A stretch of 64,000 bases of DNA, from assembly GCF_001424565.1 (NCBI RefSeq), contig NZ_LMOL01000045.1:80544-144543 (forward strand), given 5' to 3'. The notes under the pieces were generated by a model. The model worked only from the letters and a program-made list of their open reading frames with translations. It was not told where the DNA came from and did no database searches. A program made the translations under genes and the position numbers. Shown here piece by piece: positions 1 through 8,133 of this stretch (position 1 is its first letter; each line of letters begins with the position of its first letter). Source of the stretch: Arthrobacter sp. Leaf141. GTDB taxonomy: Bacteria; Actinomycetota; Actinomycetes; Actinomycetales; Micrococcaceae.

Positions 1-1
1 T

Positions 2-1240
2 TTAAGGGGTCAGGGCCTGCTTGACCAGCCCGCGGCCGTAGTCGTTTCCGTTGGGGGTGCGGACCACCGTGTGCATGTGGAATGGCGCCGGCTCGTCATT
101 GTCCAGGAACACCCCGGTGTGATGGTCAAGCTCCAGGATTACCACCGGACTCTGCACGCGCAGGTAAAACGCCTCCGCACCCTCCCAGCCGCCGATCCAG
201 CTGAAGAAGGTCTCACTGTAATGACTGCGGATCTCCCGGAGCCGGGCGGCACGCGGCCCGGCCGGCAGGTACACCAGGAAATCCGCCACCAGGGCATCCA
301 GCACTTCGAGGGCTTCGGTGGGCATGGCGGAGACCTTGATCCCCTCGTACGGGATCACCCGGTTGTCCTGGAAGCAGCCGCCAAGGTGCCGCTCGTCGCC
401 GGAGTGGAGCCGGCCCTCAGGCATGGCAGGGTCAACCATGGCCGCATAGACCGTGGCCGCGTCGCGTAGCTCAGCGGGCAAGGCTTCCATCAGCTGCCGG
501 GCCAGCCCGATCCGCTCCTTGAACACCTGGACGCCGCGGTGCGGGCCGGCGTCGATCAGGTCCGGTTCGGCGCCGAGGAACACCGGCGAGATGACCAGCT
601 GGGTGCCTGCCACCAAAGCGTTCACGGCCGCGTGGTGGCCAAAAAGCTGCCACCCCCACGGCTCCGTCCCGGACGGTTCGCCGAAGAGGGAGAAGTTGTA
701 GCTGAACTCGTTCATCAGCAGGGGCAGCTCCACCAGGTCGCCCAGGAAGCCGTTGATCCGCATCAGCCCGCGCACCAACTCGAAGCCTTCCGGGCTGAGC
801 GTGGCTTCCACCAGGGCCAGTGCGGCATCCCGGACGGGGGCGTCCAGTTCGTCCAGCCGGAGCCCGGTATCGTGCTGCATAAACTCGGGGTTGGCCCAGC
901 TCTGCCACTCCACCGCGTCCACGGCGTAGCGGAGCTTCCCGGCCTGCTGATCACTCACCACGGCCAGGAGTTTCCCGGCCGCTGCCACCATCTGCGCGGT
1001 GGGCGCCTCTTCGCCGGGCCGGGCGGGGGCCAACGGAAACAGGCCTTCTTGCATCACGCCGTCACTGGTGATCCCGCGGAACGGCCGGGGGTAGAGCTTT
1101 TTCCAGCCCTCGATCATGGGCCCGGCGAAGGAATCCCGCGTGGCCGCCTCGGCGTACCCGCGGGCGTCCAGCCCCCTGATGGCCGCCACCCGTGGGTGGT
1201 TCGGGGCGTACAGGAAATCACGGAAGGACGGCGTCGACAC
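2..1240 (-). CDS. DUF3500 family protein
   Basis: This is a 412-residue protein of the DUF3500 family, whose biochemical role I do not know. It is soluble-looking with no signal peptide. The C-terminal part is rich in His and Asp (an FHMH segment and a preceding LDNDEP), which could bind a metal. A GTG start at 1240 is chosen because AGGAG lies 5 bases upstream; a GTG two codons earlier overlaps that ribosome site. It overlaps the 3' end of the FAD hydroxylase gene by 23 bp, so it is translationally linked to an aromatic-type catabolic operon. The natural stop (TAA) is just inside the window edge, so the gene is complete. Confidence 0.85.
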   Translation of the reverse strand: MSTPSFRDFLYAPNHPRVAAIRGLDARGYAEAATRDSFAGPMIEGWKKLYPRPFRGITSDGVMQEGLFPLAPARPGEEAPTAQMVAAAGKLLAVVSDQQAGKLRYAVDAVEWQSWANPEFMQHDTGLRLDELDAPVRDAALALVEATLSPEGFELVRGLMRINGFLGDLVELPLLMNEFSYNFSLFGEPSGTEPWGWQLFGHHAAVNALVAGTQLVISPVFLGAEPDLIDAGPHRGVQVFKERIGLARQLMEALPAELRDAATVYAAMVDPAMPEGRLHSGDERHLGGCFQDNRVIPYEGIKVSAMPTEALEVLDALVADFLVYLPAGPRAARLREIRSHYSETFFSWIGGWEGAEAFYLRVQSPVVILELDHHTGVFLDNDEPAPFHMHTVVRTPNGNDYGRGLVKQALTP

Positions 1241-2975
1241 GGGCACTCCTGGAGTCGTTGGGGGATGTTGCAGCGGCGTCGGCGTTCAAACCGGCCGCGA
1301 CGGACAGGGCGGCCGCGGCGGCTTCTGCGGCGTTCCCGCGCCAGGCCACGTGCTGGTCGGGCCGGACCAGCACCGCGCCCGCGCCCCAGAGTTCGGCCAT
1401 GGTGGTCCCGTCGTCGGACGGGCCGACGGCGGCAACGGTCACCGGAATGCCCTGCCGGGCGGCCGCTGCCAGGACCGGGGCGAAAACGTCGGTTTCCGGC
1501 ACCCCGGCCAAGGTGCCGGCGTCGGCCAGCAAGGTGAAGCCGGTGCCCAGGCTGCTGTACACCGAGGTGGCATCGGCCAGCCAGGTGTGCGGCAGCAGCG
1601 CGCCGGGATTGGCGGATGGGACATAGCTGATGGGGTCCTCCGGCGGGATGGGCAGGCCATCCGGGACCACCACCGGCGAGCCCGCGTACGAGTAGCCCAG
1701 CACCAGGCCCAGGGAATCAAACTCGCTCTGCTTCACGGCGAGGGCCTGGTGGGCTGCGGCACGGGCGGCATCCCCGGCCGGGCCCGCCGCCGCGAGGGCC
1801 GGATCAGCGAAGTGGTACGCCAGGGCCTGACCGTTGGCGGCGGCATCGCTGATGGTCCGGGCAGCAACCGGGCGGCGTTCAGCGCCGTAGCTGGCCAGGA
1901 GGCCGGGCCCGGCCCAGCCGTTGATCGAGGCGGCCAGTTTCCAGGCGAGGTTGGCGGCGTCGCCGATGCAGGTGTTGAAGCCGTGGCCGCCCCAGGGCGG
2001 GTTCAGGTGGGCGGCGTCGCCCACCAGGAAGATGTTGCCGCGGCTGTAGTCCGGTGCCAGGAGCATCCGGGCCGTCCAGGCGTCGGTGGCCAGGACTTCC
2101 ACGTCCACTTCGGCGCCGACCAGGGAATGGACCAGTTTTTCCGCGGCGGCGTTGTCCACCGAAACGTCGGGATCCACGCCCTGGACAATGGCCCACCACG
2201 TGTTGGCCAGGTCCATGGGACCCACCATGCCCGAGGCGTCCTGACCCACCACCCAGTAATGGACTGCCGGTTCCAGCGCCACGGCGCCGGCCAGCTGCCT
2301 GGAGTGGAACAGGACGCTGATGTTGGACAGCGCCGCGGACCCGCCCGCCAGACGGATCCCCAGGCTGCGGCGTACTGCGGAGGTGCCGCCGTCGGCCCCG
2401 ATGACGTAGTTGGCCACGACGGTTCGTTGCTCACCTGCAGGGGTCGCGACCAGCACGGAGTGCGGCGCGTGCGCCCCCTCGACATGCTGCACTGTGAGGC
2501 CGTAGGCCAGGGTGATCAGCGGATGCCGGCCGGCTGCGGCGCGCAGGACTTCCTCAAGTGCAGGCTGCGGGATCTGCTGGCCCGCCTCAGGCTGCGGGCC
2601 GTACCGGCCGGGGACCAGCTGGAAGGCGTTGCGGAACCGGCGCAGCTCATGGGCGGCGGGCCCGGTGAGGCCGGTGCAGAACGCGACATCCTGGGAGTAC
2701 CCCACGGGAAGCGGCGCGGCGGCGCGGACGGCGTCCGCCAGGCCCAGGCGGCGCAGGTGCGTCATGGTGCGGGCGTTGGTGGTTTTGGCCCGGGGCCGGG
2801 TGTGGTCCACGGCGTCCCGGGGCTCGATCACCAGGCTGGGGATGCCGCGGCCGGCAAGGTCCAGGGCCAGGAAGAGTCCGCTGGGGCCGCCGCCGGAAAT
2901 GAGGACCTGCACCTCCCCCGGCAGCCCGGCCACGGCGGCCCGGCCGGCCGGGGTGGCAATGGGCGTGTCAGCCAT
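1218..2975 (-). CDS. FAD-dependent aromatic monooxygenase (PheA/TfdB/MhpA type)
   Basis: This 585-residue protein is a flavoprotein hydroxylase that probably adds one oxygen atom to a phenolic ring using NAD(P)H and O2. The N-terminal Rossmann motif is GGGPSG at residues 28-33. A central GADGGTSAVRR segment is the DG motif, and GDAAHLNPPWGGHG near residue 305 is the FAD-ribityl motif of this class. The C-terminal 150 residues resemble the thioredoxin-like dimerisation domain of phenol hydroxylases. The start is the ATG sharing one base with the stop of the upstream FAH-family gene (TGATG). Substrate is unknown; pairing with an FAH-family hydrolase suggests ring hydroxylation followed by C-C bond hydrolysis. 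Confidence 0.88.
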   Translation of the reverse strand: MADTPIATPAGRAAVAGLPGEVQVLISGGGPSGLFLALDLAGRGIPSLVIEPRDAVDHTRPRAKTTNARTMTHLRRLGLADAVRAAAPLPVGYSQDVAFCTGLTGPAAHELRRFRNAFQLVPGRYGPQPEAGQQIPQPALEEVLRAAAGRHPLITLAYGLTVQHVEGAHAPHSVLVATPAGEQRTVVANYVIGADGGTSAVRRSLGIRLAGGSAALSNISVLFHSRQLAGAVALEPAVHYWVVGQDASGMVGPMDLANTWWAIVQGVDPDVSVDNAAAEKLVHSLVGAEVDVEVLATDAWTARMLLAPDYSRGNIFLVGDAAHLNPPWGGHGFNTCIGDAANLAWKLAASINGWAGPGLLASYGAERRPVAARTISDAAANGQALAYHFADPALAAAGPAGDAARAAAHQALAVKQSEFDSLGLVLGYSYAGSPVVVPDGLPIPPEDPISYVPSANPGALLPHTWLADATSVYSSLGTGFTLLADAGTLAGVPETDVFAPVLAAAARQGIPVTVAAVGPSDDGTTMAELWGAGAVLVRPDQHVAWRGNAAEAAAAALSVAAGLNADAAATSPNDSRSARVDAVLP

Positions 2976-3847
2976 CAGGCACGGCTCCGCAGGGACACGT
3001 CGCCCACGGGGGTGGTGAGGGTGCCGAGCTTGTCGATTTCCACTTCGACGGTGTCGCCGGGCTGGAGCAGCCACTGCGGTGTGCGGGCATAGCCCACACC
3101 CTCCGGCGTTCCGGTGGCTATGACATCGCCCGGATGCAGGGTGAACGTTTGGCTGATCAGGGCGATGATGGCCGGCACGGAGAAGATCATGTCCCGGGTG
3201 TTGCCGTTCTGGGCCTCCACACCGTTGACGCGGGTGCGGACCTGGAGGCCGTCCCGCAGGTCGCCCACCTCATCGCGGCTCACCAGCGGGCCCAGCGGGC
3301 CGCTGAAGTCGCCGTTTTTGCCAAGGGTCCACTGTGAGGTGAGCTTCTGGGCGGTCCGGGAGGTGATGTCGTTGAAGGTGGAGTAGCCGAAAACGGCGCC
3401 GGCAGCTGTTTCCTCGTCCACGGACTCCACCCGCTGGCCGATGTACGCCGCGACTTCACCCTCCCAGTCCAGGCCTGCTTCGCCGGTGGGGACCGGGACA
3501 GGGACGTTGCCCACGGACAGGGAAGCCGTCCAGCGCCCGAACAGGGTGGGATACGGCGGCAGGTCCTGGTTCTTGTAGCTGCCCTCGGCGACATGGGCTT
3601 TGTAGTTCAGGCCCACGCAGATGACCCTGGCAGAGGCCGGGACCAGAGGCACTTCGGTGACGCCTGCGCGCTCAAGGAAAGTGCCGCCGTCGGCCGCTTC
3701 CGTGTCCGTCACCAGGGAGGCGGCCTTGTCCTGCCAACCCGTGGGGTCGGCCCAGAAGTCGGCCACCGGGGCAAGGGGAAGGACGCGGGCGCCGGCCAGG
3801 GCCGCGGCCCAGGGCGTGCCGAGGTGGGTGATGCCGATGAAATGCAT
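2975..3847 (-). CDS. Fumarylacetoacetate hydrolase (FAH) family protein
   Basis: A 290-residue FAH-superfamily enzyme. Members hydrolyse or decarboxylate C-C bonds in ring-cleavage products such as acylpyruvates, using a divalent metal. The sequence shows the core CVGLNYKAH, the acidic metal-binding DWEGEVA segment, a conserved FNDITSR region and the C-terminal GDVIATGTPEGVG. The start at 3847 has GAAAGG upstream; the frame stays open further upstream but without family similarity. It sits between the alpha/beta-hydrolase and the FAD monooxygenase in one minus-strand operon, supporting a role late in aromatic-compound breakdown. The exact substrate cannot be told from sequence. Confidence 0.88.
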   Translation of the reverse strand: MHFIGITHLGTPWAAALAGARVLPLAPVADFWADPTGWQDKAASLVTDTEAADGGTFLERAGVTEVPLVPASARVICVGLNYKAHVAEGSYKNQDLPPYPTLFGRWTASLSVGNVPVPVPTGEAGLDWEGEVAAYIGQRVESVDEETAAGAVFGYSTFNDITSRTAQKLTSQWTLGKNGDFSGPLGPLVSRDEVGDLRDGLQVRTRVNGVEAQNGNTRDMIFSVPAIIALISQTFTLHPGDVIATGTPEGVGYARTPQWLLQPGDTVEVEIDKLGTLTTPVGDVSLRSRA

Positions 3848-3893
3848 GGGGGGCCTTTCAGGTGTGGCCGGGCGGGGCGCCGGCCGTGCTGGT

Positions 3894-4757
3894 TCAGTGG
3901 TGGGTCGCCTGGCGGCGGAAAAAGTCAACGGTGGCGGCGGTGGCCTGGGCGGCTGCGGCGGTGGATCCGTCGGGTCCGCCCCACATGTGGTCGGCCCCGT
4001 CGATCAGGAGGAGTTCGACGGCGGCGCCCGCGGCTTCCAGCGCGTCGGCGAGGCTGGCGGACTGGGCGGCCGGAACGAACCTGTCGGCGGTTCCGTGGGC
4101 CAGGAAAAACGGCGGGGCGTCGCGATGGACGTAGCTGAGCGGGCTGGCTGCAGCGGCTTTCTCCGGCGCGTCGGCGGGTTGGGCGCCGAGCAGGAGCGCC
4201 TCGCGGGAGCCTGGATCGTCGGCACTGGCCACGGCGTCAGGCAGGGCCTGGCTGCCCATCTTCACCAAATCGGTGGGCGGGTACCACGCGGCGACGGCAG
4301 CGACCCGGTCTGCAGCGGTGGTGTTGGCGTCCGCAGTGAGCGCGACGAGGCTCGCCAGGTGCCCGCCGGCGGAGTCACCCCAGGCGTAGATCCGGTCCGG
4401 GTCCACACCATAGGCGGCGGCGTTGGTCCGCAGCCAGCGAACGGCGGCTTTGGCGTCCTGCAGCTGGGCGGGGAAGACGGCGGTTCCGCTGAGGCGGTAG
4501 TCCGCGGAGGCCACCACAAAACCGGCCGCCACCAGGGCGCCGATCGGGTTGATGCCGGTGCCGTCCACTGACGGGCCCAGGGAGGACCGTTCGCCGGTCC
4601 GCCAACCCCCGCCGTGGAAGTGGACGATGGCAGGGCTGCTGCCGCCGATCTGCGCCTCCGCCGGAAGGTGAAGGTCCAGCAGCAGCGGCGCCGCCCCCTC
4701 GGGACGGGCAAACTCAAGGCCCTTGATGACCCGGCCTGCCGTCGTCGTCGACTCCAT
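3894..4757 (-). CDS. Alpha/beta-hydrolase (HSL/BD-FAE-like esterase)
   Basis: A 287-residue cytoplasmic alpha/beta-hydrolase and the first gene of the minus-strand catabolic operon. It has the oxyanion-hole motif HGGGW at residues 48-52, the nucleophile elbow GDSAGG with Ser129, a candidate acid in GTADRFVP and the catalytic His in GADHMWGG. These are the complete features of the hormone-sensitive-lipase/BD-FAE class, which cleaves acyl esters on small molecules or sugars. The context suggests it frees an aromatic or acyl moiety for the following hydroxylase and FAH-family enzyme. No clear Shine-Dalgarno precedes the ATG. An IclR-like palindrome lies about 95 bp upstream. Confidence 0.87.
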   Translation of the reverse strand: MESTTTAGRVIKGLEFARPEGAAPLLLDLHLPAEAQIGGSSPAIVHFHGGGWRTGERSSLGPSVDGTGINPIGALVAAGFVVASADYRLSGTAVFPAQLQDAKAAVRWLRTNAAAYGVDPDRIYAWGDSAGGHLASLVALTADANTTAADRVAAVAAWYPPTDLVKMGSQALPDAVASADDPGSREALLLGAQPADAPEKAAAASPLSYVHRDAPPFFLAHGTADRFVPAAQSASLADALEAAGAAVELLLIDGADHMWGGPDGSTAAAAQATAATVDFFRRQATHH

Positions 4758-5147
4758 GTGTGTACCGCGCCGTCCTGTCCTGCGGGCCCTGTGTTGCGGG
4801 CCACGTCCTGACTCAACTTTGCGGCATCAGCGCCTTGCCGGCGCCCGTTGGTTTCACTCAATGAAAGAGGTTGTCCGGACCGGGCCTTCACGGTTGGGTA
4901 AAGGCCCTGCCCCCGGTCAGAATGGGCGGCGGCCAAACATTTTCTCCTGTCACCTAAAAAGGTCGCGAGCCTCTAATCACTCTGGTTCCGCCCCCGATGT
5001 GGCTTTTAGCAGTAAATGGCGGCGTTTTCACCGCGCTGTTTGGCGCATCGGGCAGCCCGCAAGGGGATCTGTACCGGGCGTCCAGAATTCCTGTAAATGC
5101 TTCTATCCATCCGCTCCTCAGGACCGCGCCTGTTAGCGTGATCAGTT
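4758..5147. other. Intergenic region between the catabolic operon and the CDA-ASCH gene
   Basis: About 390 bp between divergent genes. It holds the palindrome at 4852-4866 and should contain the promoters of both flanking units. The right half is noticeably less GC-rich than the operon to its left, marking the edge of the 5.1-8.3 kb accessory patch. I see no convincing gene in it. Confidence 0.6.
4852..4866. promoter_or_regulatory. IclR-like operator TTTCA-N5-TGAAA
   Basis: The 15-mer TTTCACTCAATGAAA is a perfect palindrome in its outer five bases on each side. TTTCA-N5-TGAAA resembles operators of IclR-family regulators. It lies upstream of the minus-strand catabolic operon. A near match precedes the IclR gene of this window (17024-17038) and another lies in the SBP/GH1 divergent region (33677-33691). 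Confidence 0.45.
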
Positions 5148-5825
5148 GTGGAACCACTTGAACCTGAGCGCCGTGTCATCGATGCCGCAGAGGCCTTAGC
5201 GCGAACCCTCGGGGCGAGCGACAATCACACCGTCGCCGCGGTCACGATGGATATTGACGGAAACATTCACCAGGCAGTGAACGTCTACCACTTCAACGGT
5301 GGCCCGTGCGCCGAGCTGGTCGCCCTGGGCGTTGCGGCAACCGCAGGGGCGAAGCAACTGCTCACGATAGCAGCGGCTGGCGACAGGGGGCGCGGTCTTA
5401 TCCCCCCGTGCGGACGATGCCGGCAGGTGCTCCTCGATCACCATCCCGACATACTGGTCGCAGTACCGGCAGAATCCGGTCCGGTCGTCCGGCCGGTTCG
5501 CAAACTCCTGCCGGACACGTACTTCTTCCCAGATGCTAATGAGCGACGAATTGTTCGATTCAACAAGCGGTATCACGACGCCGTGATGTCAGGCGAGAAG
5601 ACTACAACCATCCGCTGGGATGACCCGATCACGGTGGGACCTGCGACATTCGTCTTCGAGGACCACCCTGATTTTGCCCACGCTGAGGGCGAGGTTCTCT
5701 CAGTGGAGCGGATCCGTTTGATCGACCTCGATGCCGATCACGCTGCCGGCCTCCAGTCGCACTATCCAACCATGCCCCAAGACGCCGAGCTGTCGCGTGT
5801 GACCTTTCGCCTCAGCACGTCCTAG
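5148..5825 (+). CDS. Cytidine deaminase-like/ASCH domain fusion
   Basis: A 225-residue two-domain protein. Residues about 1-115 are a zinc-dependent cytidine-deaminase-like domain: PCAE at 53-56 (Cys54 zinc ligand, Glu56 proton shuttle) and PPCGRC at 86-91 (Cys88 and Cys91), as in the three-Cys deaminases including blasticidin-S deaminase. Residues about 130-225 are an ASCH domain: RIVRFNKRYHDAVMSGEKTTTIR carries the GxKTxTIR signature, with Lys151. ASCH proteins such as E. coli YqfB hydrolyse N4-acetylcytidine. One inference is two-step salvage, N4-deacylation followed by deamination to uridine. The GTG start has no ribosome site, and TAGCGT lies 8 bp upstream, so the message may be leaderless. 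Confidence 0.8.
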   Translation: MEPLEPERRVIDAAEALARTLGASDNHTVAAVTMDIDGNIHQAVNVYHFNGGPCAELVALGVAATAGAKQLLTIAAAGDRGRGLIPPCGRCRQVLLDHHPDILVAVPAESGPVVRPVRKLLPDTYFFPDANERRIVRFNKRYHDAVMSGEKTTTIRWDDPITVGPATFVFEDHPDFAHAEGEVLSVERIRLIDLDADHAAGLQSHYPTMPQDAELSRVTFRLSTS

Positions 5826-5896
5826 CTCCAAGGCAATTGTGCGCCCCTGGCCGGCATCCATGTGGATTGGCAGCGAGGATGATTTGGGGAGTCTCG

Positions 5897-6634
5897 TCAG
5901 AGGGCGCCTCGAACAAAGCCTTCTTGGAGGTACCCACCTGATATGCCGAGTACCTCCTTTGCGAGAGCTATGAGATTCTGTGGGTCGCGGTTCGGGTCCC
6001 TCGCCCATGCCAGCAGGCGGACCGCCAAGTGATGGTCACTCTGGGCGAGCCTGCGAATGACCCATTTACCGGCGCCGAGCCAGTTCCCGTTCTCGAGGAG
6101 CAACAGATCGGCCGCCTCGCGGAGCACCTCTGCAGTCAGTATGAGATCTTCCGCTGCCGACTCGCTGCCTTCGAGGTCGTCTACAAGAGCGCTGAGGTTG
6201 TAGCGACGGGAATCTCGTTCTTGGTCTGTGAGCGGTTCAGGCCCTCGGGCCATTTCAGCTTGAGCTCCCTCTTGCCAAGCAGCACCGCTTCCGTCGTCTG
6301 TTAGAAACAGTCCCTTCGCGCATATCGCTGCTATCACCGGTCTACGATCCTGGGCTTCCTTGCGGTACCAGAACTGGAGGCTCTCCGGTGTATGTACGAA
6401 GGTTTCTACCAGCCAGCCCCGGTACCGGGTGGTCTGGGCGTAGTTGGAGTGACCGGTCGGATACAGCAGTGCGATGTCGAGATCCGAGGTCGACGTTGCT
6501 GTTCCCGCCGCAGCGCTTCCGCCGAGAATCGAGGCACATGCTTCAGGATGGTTTTCCTCCACGAAGGCTCGGGCGACGTTACAGATGTTCTTTTGGTCCA
6601 CATGTCCAGAGTCACGGGCGAGAGGCATGTCCAT
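5897..6634 (-). CDS. Nucleotidyltransferase-domain protein
   Basis: A 245-residue protein with a pol-beta-type nucleotidyltransferase core: GGS at 38-40 followed by SDLDIAL with Asp51 and Asp53, the metal-binding pair. This is the minimal catalytic motif of MNT or aminoglycoside-nucleotidyltransferase-like proteins. The C-terminal half (about 130-245) is helical and could be a substrate-binding or HEPN-like helical region, although no RX4-6H motif was recognised. The substrate is unknown. It lies in a lower-GC patch with the CDA-ASCH, HIT and small membrane genes, suggesting accessory or transferred DNA. A toxin-antitoxin role cannot be supported because no partner gene is evident. Confidence 0.72.
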   Translation of the reverse strand: MDMPLARDSGHVDQKNICNVARAFVEENHPEACASILGGSAAAGTATSTSDLDIALLYPTGHSNYAQTTRYRGWLVETFVHTPESLQFWYRKEAQDRRPVIAAICAKGLFLTDDGSGAAWQEGAQAEMARGPEPLTDQERDSRRYNLSALVDDLEGSESAAEDLILTAEVLREAADLLLLENGNWLGAGKWVIRRLAQSDHHLAVRLLAWARDPNRDPQNLIALAKEVLGISGGYLQEGFVRGAL

Positions 6635-6734
6635 AGCTCCAGTGTTTCAGCCCGGCCGCATGACGGCTGTCCAGGTGGCACAAACCAGCATGGGACTGGA
6701 CCTTTCCCGTGGACAATCCTTCAGCAGCAAGCGG

Positions 6735-7202
6735 TTACTCCTCGTAGCCGCTTGCTCGGCGCAATTCCCCTGTTAGAGCGCGGGAATCAGCTGTCTGTCC
6801 AACCGCCTCCGGCTGGCTCGGAACCTGCCCCCAAGGGCGGACGAGACCGTCTCCTTGATATCGAGGAATGAGGTGCACATGCAGGTGAGAAACGTCCTGC
6901 CAGGCCGCCTCGCCGCTGCTCTGAATCAGGGTCATTCCTTGGGGATTCAGCTGTCGCTTGAGGATGCTGGCAACGCTCCAGACGCCTCGCATTGTGGCTG
7001 AAAATTCATCACCTCCCACATCGAACACGTTGGCCGCGTGTATGCGGGGCACGACCAGGGTATGTCCTCGAGTCGCTGGAGCGATATCGAGAAAAGCCAC
7101 CACATCATTGTCGGCAAAGAAAATTTGGTCTCCAGTGTCGCGCTCAACGATGCCGCAGAACAGACAGTTTTCCCGGTCGGATTCTTGAACCTCTAGTCCC
7201 AT
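6735..7202 (-). CDS. HIT family nucleotide hydrolase/transferase
   Basis: A 155-residue histidine-triad protein. The HIT signature HLHVHLIPR spans about 106-114 (His106, His108 and His110), and CLFC at 13-16 gives the usual N-terminal zinc pair. The body follows the Hint/Fhit-like fold (VVAFLDIAPATRGHTLVVPR). Such proteins hydrolyse nucleoside phosphoramidates or dinucleoside polyphosphates. The ATG at 7202 is chosen because it directly precedes the conserved domain; an in-frame ATG 16 codons upstream is possible. The C-terminal 35 residues after the triad are variable. The neighbouring nucleotidyltransferase is on the same strand about 100 bp downstream. Confidence 0.85.
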   Translation of the reverse strand: MGLEVQESDRENCLFCGIVERDTGDQIFFADNDVVAFLDIAPATRGHTLVVPRIHAANVFDVGGDEFSATMRGVWSVASILKRQLNPQGMTLIQSSGEAAWQDVSHLHVHLIPRYQGDGLVRPWGQVPSQPEAVGQTADSRALTGELRRASGYEE

Positions 7203-7561
7203 GTTCCATGTGTACACGACTGGACTGTGGGCCGTAAGCCGGTGGATCAACGCACGCTCCGGCGTCCGTTCAGGGATCCTTACCGGACGCTGCTGTCATT
7301 GTGCGGCCCAATTGAACGGTTCAAGCAAACCGGTATTACCCCCATCTCTCACTCGATTGACAACAGCTCACGATTAGCCAGCGTGGGGACGCGCCAAGCA
7401 AGCAGATGCGGGTGCTACTTCCGGTTTTTGTAATGTGCCATCGTTGCGTAGATCATTCCGACCACACCAATAACCATAAAAATGCCTACAGCAGGTTCCA
7501 TTCCTTCTCATTTCAACGTACGAGCAATGGGCGTCTTACCGGGCCCATGGACGCGAGAGTG
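7203..7561. other. Lower-GC intergenic region with a possible small ORF
   Basis: About 360 bp between the HIT gene and a minus-strand membrane protein. Base composition is clearly more AT-rich than the flanking backbone. The only gene candidate I see is the 28-codon membrane-peptide ORF at 7415-7501, listed separately. No terminator hairpin stands out. Confidence 0.5.
7415..7501 (-). CDS. Possible 28-residue single-span membrane peptide
   Basis: A short frame starting ATG GAA CCT and ending TAG encodes 28 residues. After the start come about 19 hydrophobic residues (AVGIFMVIGVVGMIYATMA) and then a basic tail (HYKNRK), the classical layout of a small N-out/C-in membrane peptide. A purine-rich AGAAGGA directly abuts the ATG, which is closer than ideal for a ribosome site. 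A downstream in-frame ATG at codon 9 would leave a shorter span. It is supported by amphipathic order and composition only. Confidence 0.35.
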   Translation of the reverse strand: MEPAVGIFMVIGVVGMIYATMAHYKNRK

Positions 7562-7945
7562 TCACTTGCCGGCCAGCGAAACAGCTTGCCCAAGGTTTAG
7601 CCGGAAGAACGCGATCTCCTTACCCAACGCGTAGGCGACTGCCGATGCAGGGATCGGCAGGAGAGCGAGCCCCTGCCAGGGGTCGGGCAGCAGGAGAAGT
7701 ACCGCCGTTCCGGTCAAGATCGAAGCGTAGATCGGCCAGTGCGGCCCGCGAACGCCCGTGAAGAATCCGATGGTGCCCCCGATCAGGAGAGCAGCTCCTA
7801 CGACCAACACTGCAGGCGGAAGCACACCAAGCGGTAGGGAGGAGATGAGAAAGACAAGCAACCCGGCGAAAAGCACGGCGGGAATCGATATGCGGACCCC
7901 GAAATCCCGGACGATCCGCCGTCGGTCCTGAATATTTTCGTCCAC
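7562..7945 (-). CDS. Small multi-span membrane protein, unknown function
   Basis: A 127-residue protein I do not recognise. A charged N-terminus (DENIQDRRRIVRDFG) is followed by about four hydrophobic segments, roughly residues 20-40, 42-63, 70-86 and 90-108. The last two are joined by a short PDPWQG loop, and the tail is KEIAFFRLNLGQAVSLAGK. It is probably an integral membrane protein of the cytoplasmic membrane. The ATG is preceded by GGGGGCATT, giving a G-rich ribosome site. It stands alone in the lower-GC patch, and no neighbour indicates a job for it. Confidence 0.65.
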   Translation of the reverse strand: MDENIQDRRRIVRDFGVRISIPAVLFAGLLVFLISSLPLGVLPPAVLVVGAALLIGGTIGFFTGVRGPHWPIYASILTGTAVLLLLPDPWQGLALLPIPASAVAYALGKEIAFFRLNLGQAVSLAGK

Positions 7946-8133
7946 AATGCCCCCTTTTTGTCCTCTACCTAGGTTACCGAGCAGGCAGCGAGGCCTCGGT
8001 TGCCGCTTTCCAAATGCAGGTGAGGAGATTCTTCAACGGGCACTCACCTGGTTGCTTTGACGCTACTGTCAGCCCGCTTGTCGCTAAGCTAATTCTGGTC
8101 TGAACGAATGTGAACATCCTTGGGGGGAAAATT

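Noticed and set aside
1116-3092. Long plus-strand open frame (about 658 codons) opposite the FAD hydroxylase and FAH-family genes
   Set aside because: It is antisense to clear coding genes, Gly/Arg/Gln-rich, without recognisable domains. Long antisense frames are expected in GC-rich DNA.
6735-7202. Nucleotidyltransferase plus HIT as a toxin-antitoxin or defence pair
   Set aside because: No HEPN partner, no overlapping gene pair and no defence signature genes are present. Adjacency alone is not enough.
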